NCBI GenBank assembly: GCA_024305405.1 | Contig: JAKNDB010000085.1 | Location: 744,001 to 808,000, forward strand | Length of the DNA stretch: 64,000 bases | Reading direction: 5' to 3' | From: Dirofilaria immitis | Lineage: Eukaryota > Nematoda > Chromadorea > Rhabditida > Onchocercidae | Shown here: positions 1 to 14,771 of the stretch, in pieces | How positions within the stretch are numbered: the first letter of the stretch is position 1 | How the letters are laid out: each line of letters begins with the position of its first letter | Made by a program: the position numbers and the translations under genes | The notes under the pieces: model-generated | Database searches by the model: none | Told to the model about the DNA's origin: nothing | The model's input: the letters and a program-made list of their open reading frames with translations, nothing else

Positions 1-1221
1 AGCAATGTTTTATAAGGAAAGGCTCATTTTGAAAAAAAAATCTCTTAAATTAATTAATCGTATTATTGATTAAAATAAAAAAATTTATTCGAAATTTTAG
101 AAATATTTAGCTAAAATATGAAATTTTTCATTTATTAATTTCAAACAATTAATAGTTTACTTTTCAAAAAAAAGATTTAATTTATTATATTCAAATGAAA
201 TTTTATGCTTAAAAAAGATATAATTTCGATTAAATTCGCGTTTTCCAAAAAAAAAAATTTATTTATTAATTTAAGAAATAATAATTGACCTTTTTTGATG
301 TTTTTGATCAATTTTGCTTTCGATCATAAAATAGTAAGCTAAACAATCGATAATTATCGATTGTTTAATCAAATCTAATTTTATCTTACGAATTAATAAT
401 GATCGGTTATTTATTATTGTTATTGCTGTTGTTTACGTCCAATCATTTAATGTTTACAATTCGTCATGTAATTAATAGCTTTTCATTTTATGTTTAAATT
501 TCTTTTCAAAATTCGAATTATCCTTAAATTATAAATCAATAAATGACATGCATTTTCAATGGAAATTTAAATGCAAATTGAGATGATAACTTATCAATGA
601 AATGGATTAAATAGTAAATTGTTATCATTTAATAATGCATATTTTGTTTAAGAAAAAATTATATGTCAATTACGATAATCTGTATTATACAGTTTAAACT
701 GATTAAAATATCACATTACGATAGTTTAATTTATGATAATTTTTTTAGCTGCTAAAAAAATGCTACTAATATTAATAGATCAGTTTATTTAATAACTGAT
801 AAAATATTTACTATTTATTTAGTATTTGATTATGATTAAAATATTTGATAAAGTCGAAAAAGATTTTAATTGAGCCAAATGAGAGAATAGAAAATTTAAA
901 TTTATAACTTTGACAATATAATTCAAATTTTATTAAAAATAAATAAGAATTTGAAAAGATTAATTTTCTATTTTTCGTTATTATTTTCATATAATCCACC
1001 TATTGGATGATATTTTATTTTAGATATTTTAATATTTTTCACTTCAATTATTCAATATATTTCGATATGCGAATAAATAAATAATAACAGAATAAAAAAT
1101 CAATAATTTCTGATTATTTTAAATATCAATAATCATTTTTATTTATTATTTTCTATTTTTAACAAAATTAAAAATCCATAATATACTTAGATAGAAAAGG
1201 AAAAAAAACATTACTGAGGGA

Positions 1222-1345
1222 GTATAATGTTTAAAGATAGGAATTATTGATTGATATAAGAAAGGAAGTATAATGTTTAAAGATAGGAATTATTGATTGA
1301 TATAAGAAAGGAAGTATAATGTTTAAAGATAGAAATTATTGATTG
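1222..1345. repeat. 46-bp tandem repeat, about 2.7 copies
   Basis: Units begin with GTATAATG at 1222, 1268 and 1314, giving an exact 46-bp period. The copies are nearly identical; the third changes one base (GATAGG to GATAGA) and is cut short. Recent local duplication, no coding content. Confidence 0.9.
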
Positions 1346-1950
1346 ATTGATTATTTTTTAGTTCTTCTCAAAAATATCTATTTTGATAATTTTTGTAAAA
1401 ATAATTTTAGCGAAATATCAAATGATTAGATAAATTTGTTTTCTATTTTTCTATTCGCCTAATGATTGATTTATTATTTAAAAAAATGAAAATTTAAAAT
1501 AATTTGATATTCTCATATATTATCACTTTTTATCATTACATTATTATAAAATACATTTTTCAAAATTATCTATTTTTATTTTTTTTTTTTTAAAACAGAT
1601 ATCAAATTGGTAATGTTTATTTATCTTTTCTTCTTTTTCGTTTCTCTCGTTTTTTTGTTTGAATTCTTCGTCTTCAGTAAATTTTTATATCATTTATCAA
1701 TAATTAAACTATAATAAATTGATTGGATATTTCGAAATGTTATCAAAAGAAAAAATTATCGCTTAAACATTTTAAATACATTTTTGCATAAACAAAAACA
1801 AAATGAAAACTTTGAAATATTTTAATATTTATTATTCAGCAATAATAGTTATTGAAATGAGTTGATGATAAGATACCTTATTTTATTGATTGCTAAATAT
1901 TAAATCAAATTTTTCGTTTTTTTTTCATTTCGAAAATTTTATAGCAAACT

Positions 1951-2210
1951 ATTTGCTTACCTACACGAAGAATGCATTTAATCGTAATAACATATGACCA
2001 ATAAAATAATTATCATAACAACGTTATCAGATCATAAGATTAGATTAAATTAATTAATTGTTACAAATCATATGATATTTATTTACTTACCTACACGAAG
2101 AATGCATTTAATCGTAGTAGCATATGACCAATAAAATAATTATCATAACAACGTTATCAGATCATAAGATTAGATTAAATTAATTAATTGTTACAAATCA
2201 TATGATATTT
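1951..2210. repeat. 130-bp direct tandem duplication
   Basis: The segment starting near CTTACCTACACGAAG at 1956 recurs at 2086, a period of 130 bp, and remains almost identical to about 2210. Only a few substitutions separate the copies, for example TAATAAC versus TAGTAGC. No open reading frame spans it. Confidence 0.93.
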
Positions 2211-2890
2211 ATCAGCAGAAAAGTTTATTATAAAACATCATTAAGTGATAAAATACCCTAGATATGATAAAATTCAAAATATTTTACGATGAATTTAAAA
2301 TTGCATATTATCTTTTTAAATGATCTAAAGTTCTATGTTGAAATATTTACAATTCATATTATACATATCAACAATATCATACTTATCATAAAATAAAAAG
2401 TAAATAAGTATTTAAGTCAAATTTCTATTAAAAAATTTATTTATCAAATTTCATACATTTTTAATAAACAAAAATATATTTACAAATAATTAAAATGAAA
2501 TTTTCTCTTTCTTTTACTTTGTTTATTTTTTCTTACAAAAAAAAAATAAACAAAACAAAGAAAAGTAAAGCAAAAATGAAATAATTTTATAGGAAAGAAA
2601 AACAATTTGTTTGTTTTTTTTAAATAAATAATTATTTATTTATTTGTTTGAGATAAAATGGAAAAATTATGAATGCTTCCATTTATTTATTTATTTGTTT
2701 ATTTTACGATGAATCTTTTCGATTTTCTTTTTTGAATTTTTTTTTTTTTTGGATTTAAAATGATTCATTTTAATACTAACAATCCAATCTTTTTCCTCTT
2801 TTATTTTATGTAAAAAGTTAAAATGAAGTGGGCTAAAAAGAACTTAAACAAGTTTATTTTTTTTTTTAATTCTTATTGAAGACATACATA

Positions 2891-2980
2891 TAGATAGATA
2901 GATAAATAGATATATGGATAGATAGATGGATAAATAGATAAATAGATAGATAGATGAATAAATAGATAGATGGATGGATA
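2891..2980. repeat. Imperfect GATA tetranucleotide microsatellite
   Basis: A run of GATA units interrupted by AATA and GATG variants covers about 90 bp. Confidence 0.9.
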
Positions 2981-3813
2981 AGTTAAGGTTAAAAGAAGTG
3001 GTAAAATTAAAATTTTTGAAAAAGAAAAAAAAAGATTATTGTCGGCAAATTTTTGAGTACCTTCTAGAAAAACATTTTCAAATATAAAATAATGTCGAGA
3101 ATAGAAGAATTTTTTTTTTTTTCTATGTTAAACATTTTAAATACATTTATTCTTCTTTTTTTTTTTTGTTCTTTTAAAGAATCTGTTAAATTTCAATTAA
3201 ATTTTATTAATAGTCAATATGGAACTGATAATTTACAAAAAGAAAAAAATTCATTTCAAAATTTTATTATTTCCTTTCCGATTCAAATAAATTTTATATT
3301 TATTTATTTCAATAATTAAAATAAATTTTCTAAAACTTTTTAATACATCCTTTTTGCCTATATTAATTTCATATTTCCAACGATAATTTTTAATTTATTC
3401 AATTTCTTTTTTTTTTTTTTCGGAACGAATAAAATTTTATTAGTCGAACATTTATGAGAGATGAAAATATAAGATAGTATATGGATGATTGAATTTATGT
3501 TAAAATTTTTATAAGTAAATTGAAATTGCTTTCTTTGCATAAAATAATTTAATATTTAATTTAATATATTTAAATCTAAATTAATTAGTAACAAATTATA
3601 TAATTAATTCCGATATATTTTTTGATTATTTTATTTTGATCGGAAAATTCTAAATTTAATAAATTATGTAAATATTAAAAATTAATTTATACTTTTTTAA
3701 ATTTTTTTTTTTTTTTAAGAAATCATCAAATTCTGCTTAATTTTCCTCCCTTTTATTTTATCATTTTCATTTCTTTACAATCTTTTTCATTATTTTGATA
3801 ATTCATTATCAAA

Positions 3814-4152
3814 GATGATAAGATGATAATAATAATAACAATGATGGAACGATGATGATTTTAATAAAAGATACTGATAAAGATAACAATTGATAATAGT
3901 TATATTTGTAAATGTTGATTGATTGTTATATAAGATTCGCAGTTTGAATTGTTGTTAATTATAACGATCCGTCATAACATATTTTATCTTTCATGGAACA
4001 TTTCTCATTTTCTTCCTTCTCAAAATATCACAATTATTATTCCATCTTATATATCATACGTTTGATGATAAGATGATAATACTAATAATGAATGGAACGA
4101 TGATGATTGTAATAAAAGATACTGATAAAGATAACAATTGATAATAGTTATA
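3814..4152. repeat. Dispersed duplication, two copies about 90 bp, 250 bp apart
   Basis: A segment beginning GATGATAAGATGATAAT at 3814 and ending near TTGATAATAGTTATA at 3904 occurs again from 4064 to 4152 with small indels. About 160 bp of unrelated sequence lies between the copies. Confidence 0.85.
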
Positions 4153-4207
4153 CATATTCATTTCATTTTCTAATATTACTATTATAATGCTTTATTCATT
4201 GATAAAT

Positions 4208-4210
4208 GAT

Positions 4211-4244
<34 letters not shown>
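4208..4244. repeat. GAT trinucleotide microsatellite
   Basis: About eleven to twelve uninterrupted GAT units in a noncoding context. Confidence 0.9.
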
Positions 4245-4245
<1 letters not shown>

Positions 4246-6977
4246 GTAATGATAGGTAGCAAAAAGAAGCATTGGTATATAATTACTAATTGTCTTACCT
4301 TTTATTTACCTATCAGTTAATTTACAGTCAGTTACTATTCATTCTCTATTAACGCATATCTAGTTATTTTAAACTTTTCTTACTCTCGAATTCCTTATCC
4401 TAAATTAACATTACGAATTATTTTAAACTCAATAAGAAATATTATTAATTAAGTATTTCTATTATTCATTTCTTTCCTTCTTTTCTATTAAATAAAATTT
4501 ATTGTTAGAAAAAAATAAAACTTTTTCATCATTATAAGCTTAATTATTAATTGTTTCAATTAATTAATAATAATAATTTTTAATTTTAGCAAAAATATTT
4601 TGCTAAAATTAAATAATTTTATTTTACATAAAAATTTTCTTAGAAATTTTGTTATAAATTTTCTATAAAATATCAATTTAATCATGATAAGATAATAATC
4701 TTGAAGCGCTATATAAATATTTGATGTTTCTTTGATATTTTTTTTTTTAACGAAAGATATTTTTTTCCTAAACAATAATAAATTTTGATTAATTAAAAAA
4801 TCAATATTTTGATTCAAAATTTTGATGATTTTTACAAGAGAAAATGATATATCGTAATAATTTTTGATATCATTGAAATTATCTCATATCATAAATTGTT
4901 TCGAACTCATAAGTAAGCTTATCAATAAATACTTTGAAAAATATCTATAAATATAATATTTGCGCTGTTATAGTATATTTCATTTGATCATACATCATTA
5001 ATTTTATGTACGATTGTATACCATAAATGAGTTAATATTGCTATATCGTGTAATGGTATAATCGTATCATCTAAGGTATTTAGAATAGTAGGTTAATTAC
5101 GGTAATGAATTATGATTATATATGTATATATACATCTTGGTTGTTACAATTATTTTTATTATATTTATGAATCATAAATTTAATTGGCTTATATATTTTA
5201 TCATATAGTCGTATCATTCATTACTTATCATTTATCACACTAATCATCCATTCATCAGAATGAATCAGAATGGATAAATTAGCTGATTCATTGATACAAT
5301 TAATTAATTATATGATATCATTGAAAATGAAGTTTTCATGCTGATTCATAATTTAGCTAAAAATAAATTTTAGAATTTATTTTTAAATCATCATGATATT
5401 TGGAAAATTACATTTTCAAATATCCGTATCCGAAAGCATTGTTTATTCATTGAAGAAAAAAAGAAAATAAAAATTAATTTTTCTTTCTATTTTATATTTC
5501 TATCATCCCTCTCTACCCTATATATGAACAACAATTTTATTTTATTAGCATCATTCTCGATCAGCATTATTCTCGACCAAAAATTTTGCAAATATCAATT
5601 ATTATTACATATTCTGTTGCTAACTTCTTATTCCATTAATAATAATTAGATTAGTAATCATCATCTTGATAACATTTTTAATTGAATTAGTAATTAATCC
5701 AATTAATAATCAATCAATAAATATGTTATCATGTTTGTTGCATCAGTACTATTCTCAATGATCTTCATCAATTTCCTAATTCCATAATAATCTTTAAATT
5801 AGTAATTAAACTAATCATCGTAATAATTATCTATTTAAACTATTAATTAATCTAACGATAGTATTTCTTATCATATTATCATTTCTCTCATTTAAATTTC
5901 TTTCCATTTTTTCCTTTATTTTCAATTGAGTTTAATCACTTCATTTGGTGGGGGAAAAAAGAACAAAATTTCTTTAAAATTACTTTTAAGAGATTAAAAA
6001 TTAAAATCCATAGAAAAATATTTGCCTAGAAATTTTTATTGTTCCCAATTTTTTTTTTTTTTTTTTAAAAATAAATTTTCCTGAATCATCTGACATGCCG
6101 ACTAGTTTTTAAAGAATCCTTTTTTTTCCTTTTACTTTCGTTTCCTTAAAATTATCGGATGGCTTATTGATTTTTAAAATTTCTTCCAATTTTTGTTTAG
6201 AAATAACTTTCTATTACTTTTTTATCATATCATTTTAACATTGTCTTTTTTTTTAAACAATTTTATTTTATATTTCTTTTCATCTTTCATTAGAAGATTT
6301 AAACGATATATGAAAGAATATATTAATAATTAATAAAATCTTTAAATTGCTTTCTCATTTTCAAATATAACTATCGCAATTATTTGAGCTTTTTTTCTAA
6401 ATTTTGAATTGTTTTTAAAATTTTTGATTTAACCTTTGACATTATAATAAGTTGTTTTTAGGCAATACCTTTTCTATGAAACAAAATATAGTTTAATGTT
6501 ATCAAACTTTTTAGAGTTTAACAATGATTAGAAATTTCTCGTAATTATTATCGAAATCTTTTTTTCACTTCTTATTTCTCGTTTTTCTGCAACTTCTTTT
6601 TTTCCATTTGTCCTTTTAAAACTACTAATTTTTAGTCTTTGATTTCCTTTTGTTAAATATTTTTCTTATCAATGATCGAAGATTAGAAGAAAAAAAAGCT
6701 TATTGTTATCATTTTGGTGATAAAATTTTCAATTGTTAATATTAAAATCAAATTTTTCGATAAATATCTTTTTAATAAATATTTTGTTCTTTTTATTTTC
6801 TACAAAAATAATTATATTATTTTTAAAGAATAGAATTGTTATTTATGAAGATTTTTTGAAATATAAATTTGCTAAATTTAAAATAAAACAAATAAATAAT
6901 TACGATGTAATATGCTAAATTAAAAATATAATGGTAGAAGAAGAAACAGTAATTTTTTTGAGTTATAATAATTTTTT

Positions 6978-7196
6978 GAGAGATGATAGCTTTTCGGGAA
7001 TGCATGATATCATTTATCCATTATCCATCCTTGCATAAAACGATACAAAATGATAATTTTCTGAGAAATGTCTGCTTTTCGAGAGATGATAGCTTTTCGG
7101 GAATGCATGATATCATTTATCCATTATCCATCCTTGCATAAAACGATACAAAATGATAATTTTCTGAGAAATGTTTACTTTTCGAGAGATGACATC
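6978..7196. repeat. 103-bp tandem repeat, two full copies and a partial third
   Basis: GAGAGATGATAGC starts at 6978 and 7081, and a diverged start lies at 7184, a constant 103-bp spacing. The two full copies are almost identical through GATACAAAATGATAATTTTC. An open frame crosses the second copy, but the period is not a multiple of three and the translation is not protein-like, so I treat it as noncoding. Confidence 0.9.
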
Positions 7197-10100
7197 TTTC
7201 TAAATAAACAAATGAATATGTTATGCAATGATAAACGAAACAAAAATGGAAAAGAAAAAAATCGTTAGACTAACAGCTGTGTAAATGAATAATTTTTATT
7301 TTAATTCATTGCATACAAATTTGAAAATTAAAATTTTTCATGATGATGATGATGAAATCATTATTATTATGATGAAACCATTATTATGATGATGAAATCA
7401 TTAATATGATGATAAAATGATGATGATGAAATATTATCTTTGATTTCTTTTTCAATTTAAATATCAATGAATTTAAGTATCATAGCATAGAAATAGAACT
7501 GATAATAGATATTGAACGATATATATTATAAATCTATCTATCTATCCATTCATCTATTTATTTATTTATTTTTTCTATAATTCTCAATACATGCCATATT
7601 TCTCGTGAAACAAAATCATATCAAATCGTTGTGTATTTAAATACAAAATTTTATCAACACTATTATTATCATTATTTTTTTTAAATTTTTAATATTATTA
7701 TTATTTGTATTATCAAAATGATTCGATTATTTTTTTATATCATTTTCCTTAAATCTTATCATATTTCTTATCTGTATGAAATGAATGACTTATACTAATA
7801 ATTATTAAGTTGTTAAAACTTTATGTTATTTAATTTGTAATAATAATAGTAATAATAATAATAATAATATCCGAGATAAATTAGTTTCCATTAAATTAAT
7901 GCATATATTAATAATTTTATTGAATTATTTATGATTAAAGCATTTCAAATATAAATATTTAAAGATCAATAAATTAGTTCTTCCAAAACAATTTCATATA
8001 ATTCAAAGATATAATAATGATGAAATGAGTTCATGAAGGTCATCAAGAGCGTTACAATAATAAAAGAGAGATTAAACAGAGAAGGGATAAAGATGGCCAA
8101 TAAAATGACCAGACGTTATTAATGTCCAATCAATTATCGGTTCTCTTAAATATTTATACCATCTATTTATTACCATCTAATCATTTTCCCATTTGATTCA
8201 TTTCACAAAATAATAATAACTTCCATGTAATTAATTATTTGAATATTATCGAAGGAAATGAATTATCTAAATTTATTTCGAGACGGGCCGCGAGAAATGA
8301 AAAAATAATGAATTATTATCATTGCTACTTCGATAGGATAAATAAATCATTTATCGATTTTTTTTTTTTTGCTATTCATTTATCGGAAAAAAATTTTTCG
8401 AATTTATCATTCATTAGGCTTATTGATATAATTGATAATATTCGATTCTAAATTTGATTACAAATATTATCATTTTAAAATAAGTCTCCTGTAAAAAATG
8501 TTGAAGTTTATTTCTTATATTTTAATTGATATTTATTTTTGATAAGGCAATTTCTTTTTCTTATCAATACTTGTAATTATTATCACTCTTTTTCGCTCTT
8601 GATAATTATCAAATGGTAGTTTTATTTACTGATAAATAGACCAACAAAGACAGAATTTATTATCTTCTTGCGGCATGATCAATTGAGTATTTTCAATGAT
8701 ATATGATCCTAAATTTGCATAAATAAGAATATTGCCATGGGATCAAAATTTGCATAAAATCATAAAATGTTAATGATATTGGGAAACAATAATCGAGATG
8801 AAAATGATATCGCAGTTTGAGATTCTTATTTTTCTTCTTAATTAATATTTTTTTATGAAATTTATTCCTTATTTATCATCAATTCCAATTTATCATTATT
8901 TAAATTTTTGAAAATTTTCGATCTTAAATTTTAACGTTTATCAAAAATAAAATTAAGCCTATTAATCACTAATAATAATAATAATAATAGTGAAATAATG
9001 ATAGTGATAATATGATTTTTTTAATCATTTTTTTCTTCTTTATTGTAATAACATTTTTATTTATTTGTTTCAGTTTTAATATTTTAATTAAACAATTTGA
9101 GAAATTTTTAGGAAAAAGAATTTAGGAATTTTTGAAAAATTTTTTAAATTTAATATTATTAATTTTGTTAAATTATATTTTATAAAATAATCGATCAATA
9201 ATAAGTTATAAGAAATTAATTTATAATAATTTAAATTATTAAATTTCTTTTTTTTAGATATTATAAATTTATTATTTCACAATCGAAATAGATATTGCAA
9301 AATATCTATTATTAAGTTTTCAATTACTAATTCAGTCTATGATAATTTAATTCAAAAAAAAGTGAGAAAGTTAATAAATTAATAGTTAGCTGATTATTAC
9401 TATAATAATTATTATCATTTTCAATATTATCATAATTTAGCTAATTATTATTATTATTGCTATAATTATTATTATTACCATAATTATTGTTATTATCAGA
9501 TATCATTTTATGATCGTTGTTGATTTTTCTTTTTCAGATCTGCCGAATTTTTGTTCATCTTTTCATATTTACCTTTTTATATTAATTATCGTTGGCATTA
9601 ATATAAAGTAATTAATTTATTAAATTCAAATATTTTCGTATTATTTTTTAAAAATTATTTTATCAAATGATTACGATGAAATACGTTGAAATTAGATTAC
9701 ATAATTTATAATGTAATTTAAAATAATTACATTATAAATTAATAAAGAAATCAATTTCGATTTTTAAGTAATTATTTAATTCGTTGAAATAAAATTTCTT
9801 GCTTGAAAAAAAATTGAGATAAAATATAAGCTTTAATCAATAATTTTTCATCATTGATAAGGAATCGATCAGAATTGATGATTATTTGCGATATGATAAT
9901 TTTTGATATAAATTTTAATTATTTTTCAAAACAAAAATATAGATCAAAATATTGAAAAAAAAAAAGAATGAGGCCAGGATTATATGAAAATAGATTTAAT
10001 GGATGAACAAAATAGATCAAGCGGATTAATTACATTCAATTAAATGCAATTCACGTGATTTTTCACGGATTTACGTATTCAAATTAAAATTTACCAACTG

Positions 10101-11782
10101 AACGGTTTAAATGATGTATACCTTTTTTTTTTTTTTTTTCAAATTTTTCTTCCTTCGTTTTCTTTTATAAATAAAATAAATGAAAATTTTATTTTATTTT
10201 AGTAATAATTTAAATTATGCAATAATTTAAATTTTTAATGAAAAAAGATTTTATTCCAAAGGAAAAAGAATGAGAAATTGAAAGATAAACAAATGCAATT
10301 AAATGAAAAATTTTTTTTTTCAATTTATTTTCGATTTTTATTAAAATGTTATTATTTTATAATTTAAATTTATTTCGATAATATTTTATTACTTAAAAAT
10401 AAAATTTAATAAAACAGTTTGTTAATAAAATAATAATTTTATGAACTCAATCAAATAAATAAAGAGAAAATACAAAAAAAAAAAAAAAAAAAATAATTCA
10501 AAAGTTTAGGAAAGGAAAAAATAAAATAAATTGTCGTCCGATTTTATTACAACTATTTATCATTTTTAGCCCACCAACAAAGTAAATTTTTGTTTTGTTT
10601 TATTTTTTTTCTCAATTTTATATCGAAGAAATGAAATTCTTTTTTTTTTAAAAATAATAATAATATTTATTAGTGGAATTTAATAATATTTGTTAAATTA
10701 TTTTTATTAATATTTATTAATTGAATTAGAATTAATGCTTAATTATTATTTATTTCTTTTATTATTTATACGAATTTTTGTTAATCAATTTTATTTTTTT
10801 TTTTTAGTATAATTTTTAAATTAATAATATCAATAACTATAGTATTTCATTCTCGAATAAACAATCTCGATAATTGCAGATATTTTAGCGCTTTTTTTTT
10901 CTTATTAACCTGTGATATTTTAATATAACAAAATTGAAGAAGCTAGCTTTGTTTTTTTTTTTTTTTCATAAAAATCCAAAGTAGTAATGGTTATTTTACA
11001 ATTATTATTATGATTTTTTTTTAATCACTATTGCTACTATATTATTATCATTATATTATCATGATTATTATTTCATTTTTAATAAAAATGAGCAAAAATG
11101 ATAAATTATCATCAATTATCATCTTTGTACAATTGTTACTGATTGTTTTCACAATCACCATTATTATTATTATTGTTATTATTATTGCTATCATATCATG
11201 ATGATAATTATTTCGGACAAATGCAATATTTTAAATATAATACAATAAGACAAAAATATATAACATAACAAACATTAAACATATTAATTAATTAATTAAT
11301 TAATCTTATCGTATTTTAATTGATTTAAAATTAAAAAAAAAAAGAAAAATTTCTATGACAAAACGAAAAATAAAACAAATTTTTTCCTTTCAAAATAATT
11401 AATAGTAAATAATAAAAAAAAAATTATTTTTTCTTTTTTTTGTCTTTCATTTTAATTCTTTTAATTCTTCCTTTTTCTTACTTTTTTAATTAATTTAATA
11501 ATTTTAAAAGAATAATTAAATTTATTTATTCTATTCCCGAAATTTTATATTAAATAATTAATTTATTTAAAATATATTTAATTTTATCCTATACTATTCT
11601 ATATTTATTTATATATATATACATATGCAAAATATTACTATGAAATTTTTATATCCTATAGATTTATTTTAACTATTTCCTTCAAAGTAATAATAAATTT
11701 ATAAATTAAATAGTTTAATAGGTAAAAAAAAGAAAAAAGTATAAAGCAATAAATTATAGGAATGTAAACTTTTTCTTTTTCT
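7197..11782. other. AT-rich stretch with no supportable gene
   Basis: No exon-like segment with credible splice sites was seen. It contains GATGAT/ATTATTATGATGAA repeats near 7339-7437, a short hairpin at 9703-9740, and one brief GC-rich patch near 8281-8300. The 70-codon open frame around 8239-8451 has no recognisable protein features. Confidence 0.55.
9703..9740. repeat. Perfect 16-bp inverted repeat with 6-bp loop
   Basis: AATTTATAATGTAATT at 9703-9718 is followed after six bases by its exact reverse complement at 9725-9740. It is AT-only apart from one G/C pair, so it may be chance in this composition or a small cruciform. Confidence 0.8.
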
Positions 11783-11955
11783 CGTCTTTTCTCATCTTTT
11801 TCTCGCCTTTTTCTCGTCTTTTTTCGTCTTTTTCTCGTCTTTTTCTCGTCTTTTTCTCATCTTTTTCTCGCCTTTTTCTCGTCTTTTTTCGTCTTTTTCT
11901 CTAATTTTTCTCGTCTTTTTCTCGAATTTTTCTCGTCTTTTTCTCGAATTTTTTT
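11783..11955. repeat. TTTTTCTCGTC-type minisatellite
   Basis: Irregular 11- to 12-bp units of TTTTTCTCGTC, with variants ending in CATC, GCC and GAAT, cover about 170 bp. The minus strand reads as a Lys/Arg/Glu-rich open frame, which is a by-product of the repeat and not evidence for a gene. Confidence 0.85.
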
Positions 11956-12114
11956 TTCTGCAAAAATCGCACAAAAAAAAAGAGCGATGACATTATCGGC
12001 AATGCAAATATGCAAATAATTCTAAAACTAACAATTTGATAGTTATAAGATACTTCAAATTAGCTACTCGTAATTTGATATCAAAAAAAAAATTTTAATT
12101 TCAAAAGGCAAGGA

Positions 12115-12175
12115 TGAGAAAGAGAAAGAGAGAAAGGAAAAGTTAGAGAAGGAGAGAGAGAGAGAGAGAGAGAGA
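12115..12175. repeat. GA-rich microsatellite
   Basis: An imperfect GAGAAA tract leads into an uninterrupted run of about ten GA units. Confidence 0.9.
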
Positions 12176-14737
12176 AAAATACAGGATTTCTATCGTCTAT
12201 TATATCAGGAATGATTTAAATACTATAATATGGTTAAAAAAAAAAAAAAAGTTTAATAGTAACATTTAGTAGTTATTATCCTTATCATATAATATCAATT
12301 ATATGATAAGTTTGATCAATGAATTAGTAGTAAGAGAAAATAGGAAAAAAAACTGACAAATTAAATTTATCAGAAATGATTAAATAATAATTTTTTTTCT
12401 TTAAAATTTTGTTAACATAAGATATGTCAAATTAGATTAATAGTAATTTAATATCAATTAATTAAATGAAATTTTTTTTTCACATATCAATTAATTAAAC
12501 TTCGAAATTTATTTAATTTCTTCTTATCACATGATATGATATTTAAGTTTATTAAAAATGCTATTCGAATATAATATAGGCGTATTTTTTATTGTGATTT
12601 GTTTATCATTTTGTGCTTTTTTTTGATATCATTATAATATATTTTTGATAAAGCAATATAATTTTGATCATTAACAATAATCAATTTATTAATAATAATA
12701 ATATGTTAGTAATAATGATTACAACAGCAATAATAATAATAATCTATACCAGTAAATAAAGATGATAATGATAATAAGTGATAAAATTGATAAAAAGATG
12801 ATAGCAATAGTACTTATATGATAAAAAAAAAAAAATGACATATCTTTTTCTTTTTTTTCAGTGCCATTCTAAATTTTATTATCAAAATGTTAGCAATAGT
12901 ATTGATCATTCATTTTATTTAATTATCATTTTTTTTCCTTTTTCTAAAAAATAAAATAAAGAATTTTCTGTACTTTTATTTTTGCTTTCTACGATTTTAA
13001 ATTTGATTAAGTTTCAGGTTTTTCTTATCACTCTAAATAATTATATGTTCGTTATGCTATAGTTATCATATCATATAACATTTGGATAAATCCTTAATCA
13101 TTATTAGATTATCACTTTGGAAATAACTAAAATAATTATGGTTTGCTAATGAATTATTTGTTTTAATATATTTATAATTTATTTAATTCATTTACTGATA
13201 TACTAATATACTTGAATAAGTCGATTAATCTGCTAAAATTTCATTATGATACAAGATCATTTCTTCTAGTTGATAGAAATCATTTTCGAAAGTTTCAAAT
13301 CCAAAGCAATATTTTATATTCAATGGAATTACTCATAATTCTTAACTTTTAATCAATTAACTTATCATCCCGGAATTAAATGAATGCAAGAAAATGATAA
13401 TAGAAAGTGGAAATGATAATAGAATAATTTTATTTAAATTTTTGCTTAATTCTATAACGAAATGCTTAAGGGAAAAAAGTATACGATATAATTATTATTC
13501 GAATATTTTAATTGAAATTTTATATCGAAAACAATTACTTATTAATGATTTGTTGTAAAATTTAAAATAGATATTTATCGATAAATTTCATAACCTTTTA
13601 TCAGTATTTCAAAAATTTTTATACAAATGAAGAAAATAAGCAATTAGAATTAATTGATATAGATATTTCAAATTATCAAATAATTTTATCTAATCACTCA
13701 TTTAGATAATCAAACTTATTTGAACATTTGATATCATTAATCTTTGTTGAGATGGATAATATTTTAATCATGATCGATATGCCCATTTTTAATTATTAAT
13801 CAACTTTGATAATTTTATCAATAGGCTAATTAGTAATTTATGATGATAAAATAATATTACGATTAATTTTGCAATACTTTATTAATGATAATTAAATTTT
13901 TAATCATAATATAAATAATCATTCAAGCTGTTAAATAATGATATGAATACTATCATCGTTTCATTATCACTATAGATCGTAGAAAAACAAATTATTCTAA
14001 AAAAAATAATCCCATTATTTTAGAAGGAAAATTTTATCATTATTATTATTATTAATGCTGTTATGTTTCATCATTATATTATTTTTTCATATTACAATTT
14101 TTTTCCAATCACAATCTTCATTTTATTATCCTATAATCATATTAATTTGCAGTATGATTATATATTAATATAGTTATAAAAAAATATACAAATCGAATCA
14201 TCATCGTTATCATAATTTGTCATCTTTTATCATTGGTTAAATTTTCCTGCATTACAATATTTTCCAATCATATAATCAATTCTTATTCTTTCTCTTATTA
14301 TTATTATGATTATTATAATTATATTAATTTGTATGCATAATTGCGCATTAATAGATTATATAAAAATATGTGGAATATAATCATCTTCATCATTGGTACG
14401 ATTTTATTACATTAAAATTATTCTCTATCATAATTATTTTAATTATTTCATTATAATTATATTAATTTGCAGTATATACAGCATCAATAATTGATATATA
14501 ATAATATATTAGTTATAATCATCATCGCTATCACAATTATCATTATTATCATCTTTTGTTATTCGATTTTTTTATTTTATAATCTTTTCCAAATCATTCA
14601 TTATCATCATGATAATAGTACTAATTTGTAATCATAATTCACATTCGATAGATGATGATAATGATATTTATCTATCAATAATGAAAATAAAATTTTGATG
14701 TTAAAGAAATTATTTTCAATATAAACAAGTGATATGG
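12176..14737. other. AT-rich stretch with no supportable gene
   Basis: Only low-complexity open frames. Many copies of TGATAA/TTATCA-type words, but no exon or RNA gene recognised. Confidence 0.6.
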
Positions 14738-14738
14738 T

Positions 14739-14769
<31 letters not shown>
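14738..14769. repeat. GT dinucleotide microsatellite
   Basis: About fifteen GT units with one interruption near the left end. Confidence 0.93.

Positions 14770-14771
<2 letters not shown>

Larger units (their letters stand above)
1..6977. other. AT-rich stretch with no supportable gene
   Basis: Very AT-rich sequence in all frames with short, low-complexity open frames rich in F, I, K, N and Y, which is what random 80% AT DNA gives. No exon with balanced amino-acid content and flanking splice sites was seen. It holds several tandem duplications and microsatellites listed separately. It lies upstream of the crm-1 exons, so it could be intergenic or part of a long 5' intron of that gene. Confidence 0.6.

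Noticed and set aside
11792..11974. Minus-strand Lys/Arg/Glu-rich open frame
   Set aside because: It is the translation of an 11- to 12-bp minisatellite; there is no independent coding evidence.
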